Both the position numbers and the translations under genes were made by a program. Positions 6,747-7,539 of a stretch of DNA of 7,539 nucleotides are shown piece by piece; the stretch's first letter is position 1, and every line of letters starts with the position of its first letter. Origin of the DNA: Bryobacterales bacterium (GTDB taxonomy: Bacteria > Acidobacteriota > Terriglobia > Bryobacterales > Bryobacteraceae); the NCBI GenBank assembly GCA_025353235.1, contig JANXQZ010000626.1:1-7539 (forward strand), given 5' to 3'. A model generated the notes under the pieces. The model did not search any database, was not told the DNA's origin, and saw nothing but the letters and a program-made list of their open reading frames with translations.

Positions 6747-6752
6747 GAAGGA
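6747..6752 (+). promoter_or_regulatory. Ribosome binding site deciding the rplU start
   Basis: GAAGGA lies 5 bases upstream of ATG 6758. It selects this ATG over an in-frame GTG at 6695 that would add 21 residues foreign to bL21. Confidence 0.7.
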
Positions 6753-6757
6753 TAGGT

Positions 6758-7069
6758 ATGTACGCAGTCATAGAAGCTGGCGGTAAACAGTATCGCGTGG
6801 CTCCTGGCGATACGATCAGGGTCGATACGCTTGCGGGCGAGGTCGGTTCCGAGATGGAGTTTGATCGTGTGCTCGCCGTGGTCCATGATTCGAACGAATT
6901 AGTTCTAGGGTCCGCTTTGGGCGGGGCTCGGGTGAAGGCTACCATTCAGGCCCATGATCGAGGCGACAAAGTATTGGTCTTCAAATTTAAGCGCAAGAAG
7001 CAGTACAAACGCACGATCGGCCACAGGCAGAATTACACTCAAGTGCGAGTGGGCGAAATTTTAGTTTAG
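6758..7069 (+). CDS. rplU: 50S ribosomal protein bL21
   Basis: The product is a 103-residue structural protein of the large ribosomal subunit that binds 23S rRNA; this length is exactly usual for bL21. Recognisable parts are the start [18 protein letters not shown], the middle [19 protein letters not shown], and the signature region [25 protein letters not shown] near the C-terminus, where the basic residues contact rRNA. ATG 6758 is chosen because MYAVIxxGGKQY is the conserved N-terminus and a good ribosome binding site precedes it. The gene is first in the order rplU-rpmA-obg, conserved across bacteria, with rpmA starting 7 bases after the stop. Its promoter is the TTTACA/TATGAT pair upstream. 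Nothing is unusual in the protein. Confidence 0.97.
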   Translation: MYAVIEAGGKQYRVAPGDTIRVDTLAGEVGSEMEFDRVLAVVHDSNELVLGSALGGARVKATIQAHDRGDKVLVFKFKRKKQYKRTIGHRQNYTQVRVGEILV

Positions 7070-7076
7070 GTGTTCC

Positions 7077-7343
7077 ATGGCACATAAAAAAGGTCTAGGC
7101 AGTTCCAAAAACGGGCGCGATTCCAACGCGCAGAGGCTTGGCGTGAAACGGTTTGGCGGCGAAATGGTGACCGGCGGTTCCATTATCGTGCGCCAGCGGG
7201 GAACCCGTTACAAGCCAGGCGAAAACGTGGGGGTTGGCAAGGACGACACCCTTTTCGCGAAGATTCCCGGCATCGTGGAGTTTCGCGATCGCGGCCGCAT
7301 GGGAAAGTTCATCAGCATTCGCACCGAAGAGCAACCCGCTTAA
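7077..7343 (+). CDS. rpmA: 50S ribosomal protein bL27
   Basis: The 88-residue protein sits in the large subunit, with its N-terminal tail reaching toward the peptidyl transferase centre. The sequence starts [19 protein letters not shown], then [32 protein letters not shown] and the [14 protein letters not shown] ending typical of bL27. The family signature [15 protein letters not shown] is present. There is no N-terminal extension of the kind cleaved by the Prp protease in Firmicutes; the mature-type start MAHKKG is encoded directly. AGGTG (7068-7072), overlapping the rplU stop, serves as a short-spaced ribosome binding site. The gene is co-transcribed with rplU and followed by obg after 45 bases. 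Confidence 0.97.
   Translation: MAHKKGLGSSKNGRDSNAQRLGVKRFGGEMVTGGSIIVRQRGTRYKPGENVGVGKDDTLFAKIPGIVEFRDRGRMGKFISIRTEEQPA

Positions 7344-7539
<196 letters not shown>

Overview
The window looks like a piece of a high-GC Gram-negative chromosome, most probably an acidobacterium. The basis is a GldG-like protein next to a DUF4340 protein, the overall GC level, and the rplU-rpmA-obg block. The organism call is an inference from gene families only. All genes but one lie on the + strand.

Left part (about 1-4107): a run of tightly coupled genes. The window opens inside the 3' end of a GldG/ABC-auxiliary membrane protein. A signal-anchored DUF4340 protein follows, built of three tandem units of about 135 residues. 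Next come nicotinate phosphoribosyltransferase (pncB) and nicotinamidase (pncA), which together convert nicotinamide to nicotinate to nicotinate mononucleotide for NAD salvage. A small ribbon-helix-helix antitoxin-like gene follows. The junctions are a 4-base ATGA overlap, a 26-base overlap, another ATGA overlap, and a 17-base overlap into the remains of a RelE/ParE-type toxin. The toxin reading frame has an in-frame TAG where the family normally has the Trp of its WRYRV motif, and its C-terminus is unrecognisable. So this looks like a toxin-antitoxin pair with a dead toxin and an apparently intact antitoxin.

Middle part (about 4093-5588): a small unrecognised minus-strand gene converges on the toxin remnant. 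Divergent from it is a stand-alone FAD-dependent amine/amino-acid oxidoreductase of the DAO/SoxB-like type.

Right part (about 5721-7539): a membrane-anchored protein with a degenerate GGDEF-like domain precedes a good sigma-70-type promoter and the ribosomal operon rplU (bL21), rpmA (bL27) and obg. The obg gene is cut by the window end.

No tRNA, rRNA, CRISPR array, insertion sequence or clear intrinsic terminator was seen. The most interesting items are the decayed toxin beside an intact antitoxin, and the GGDEF-like domain that has lost its catalytic signature but keeps an RxxD resembling the c-di-GMP inhibitory site.
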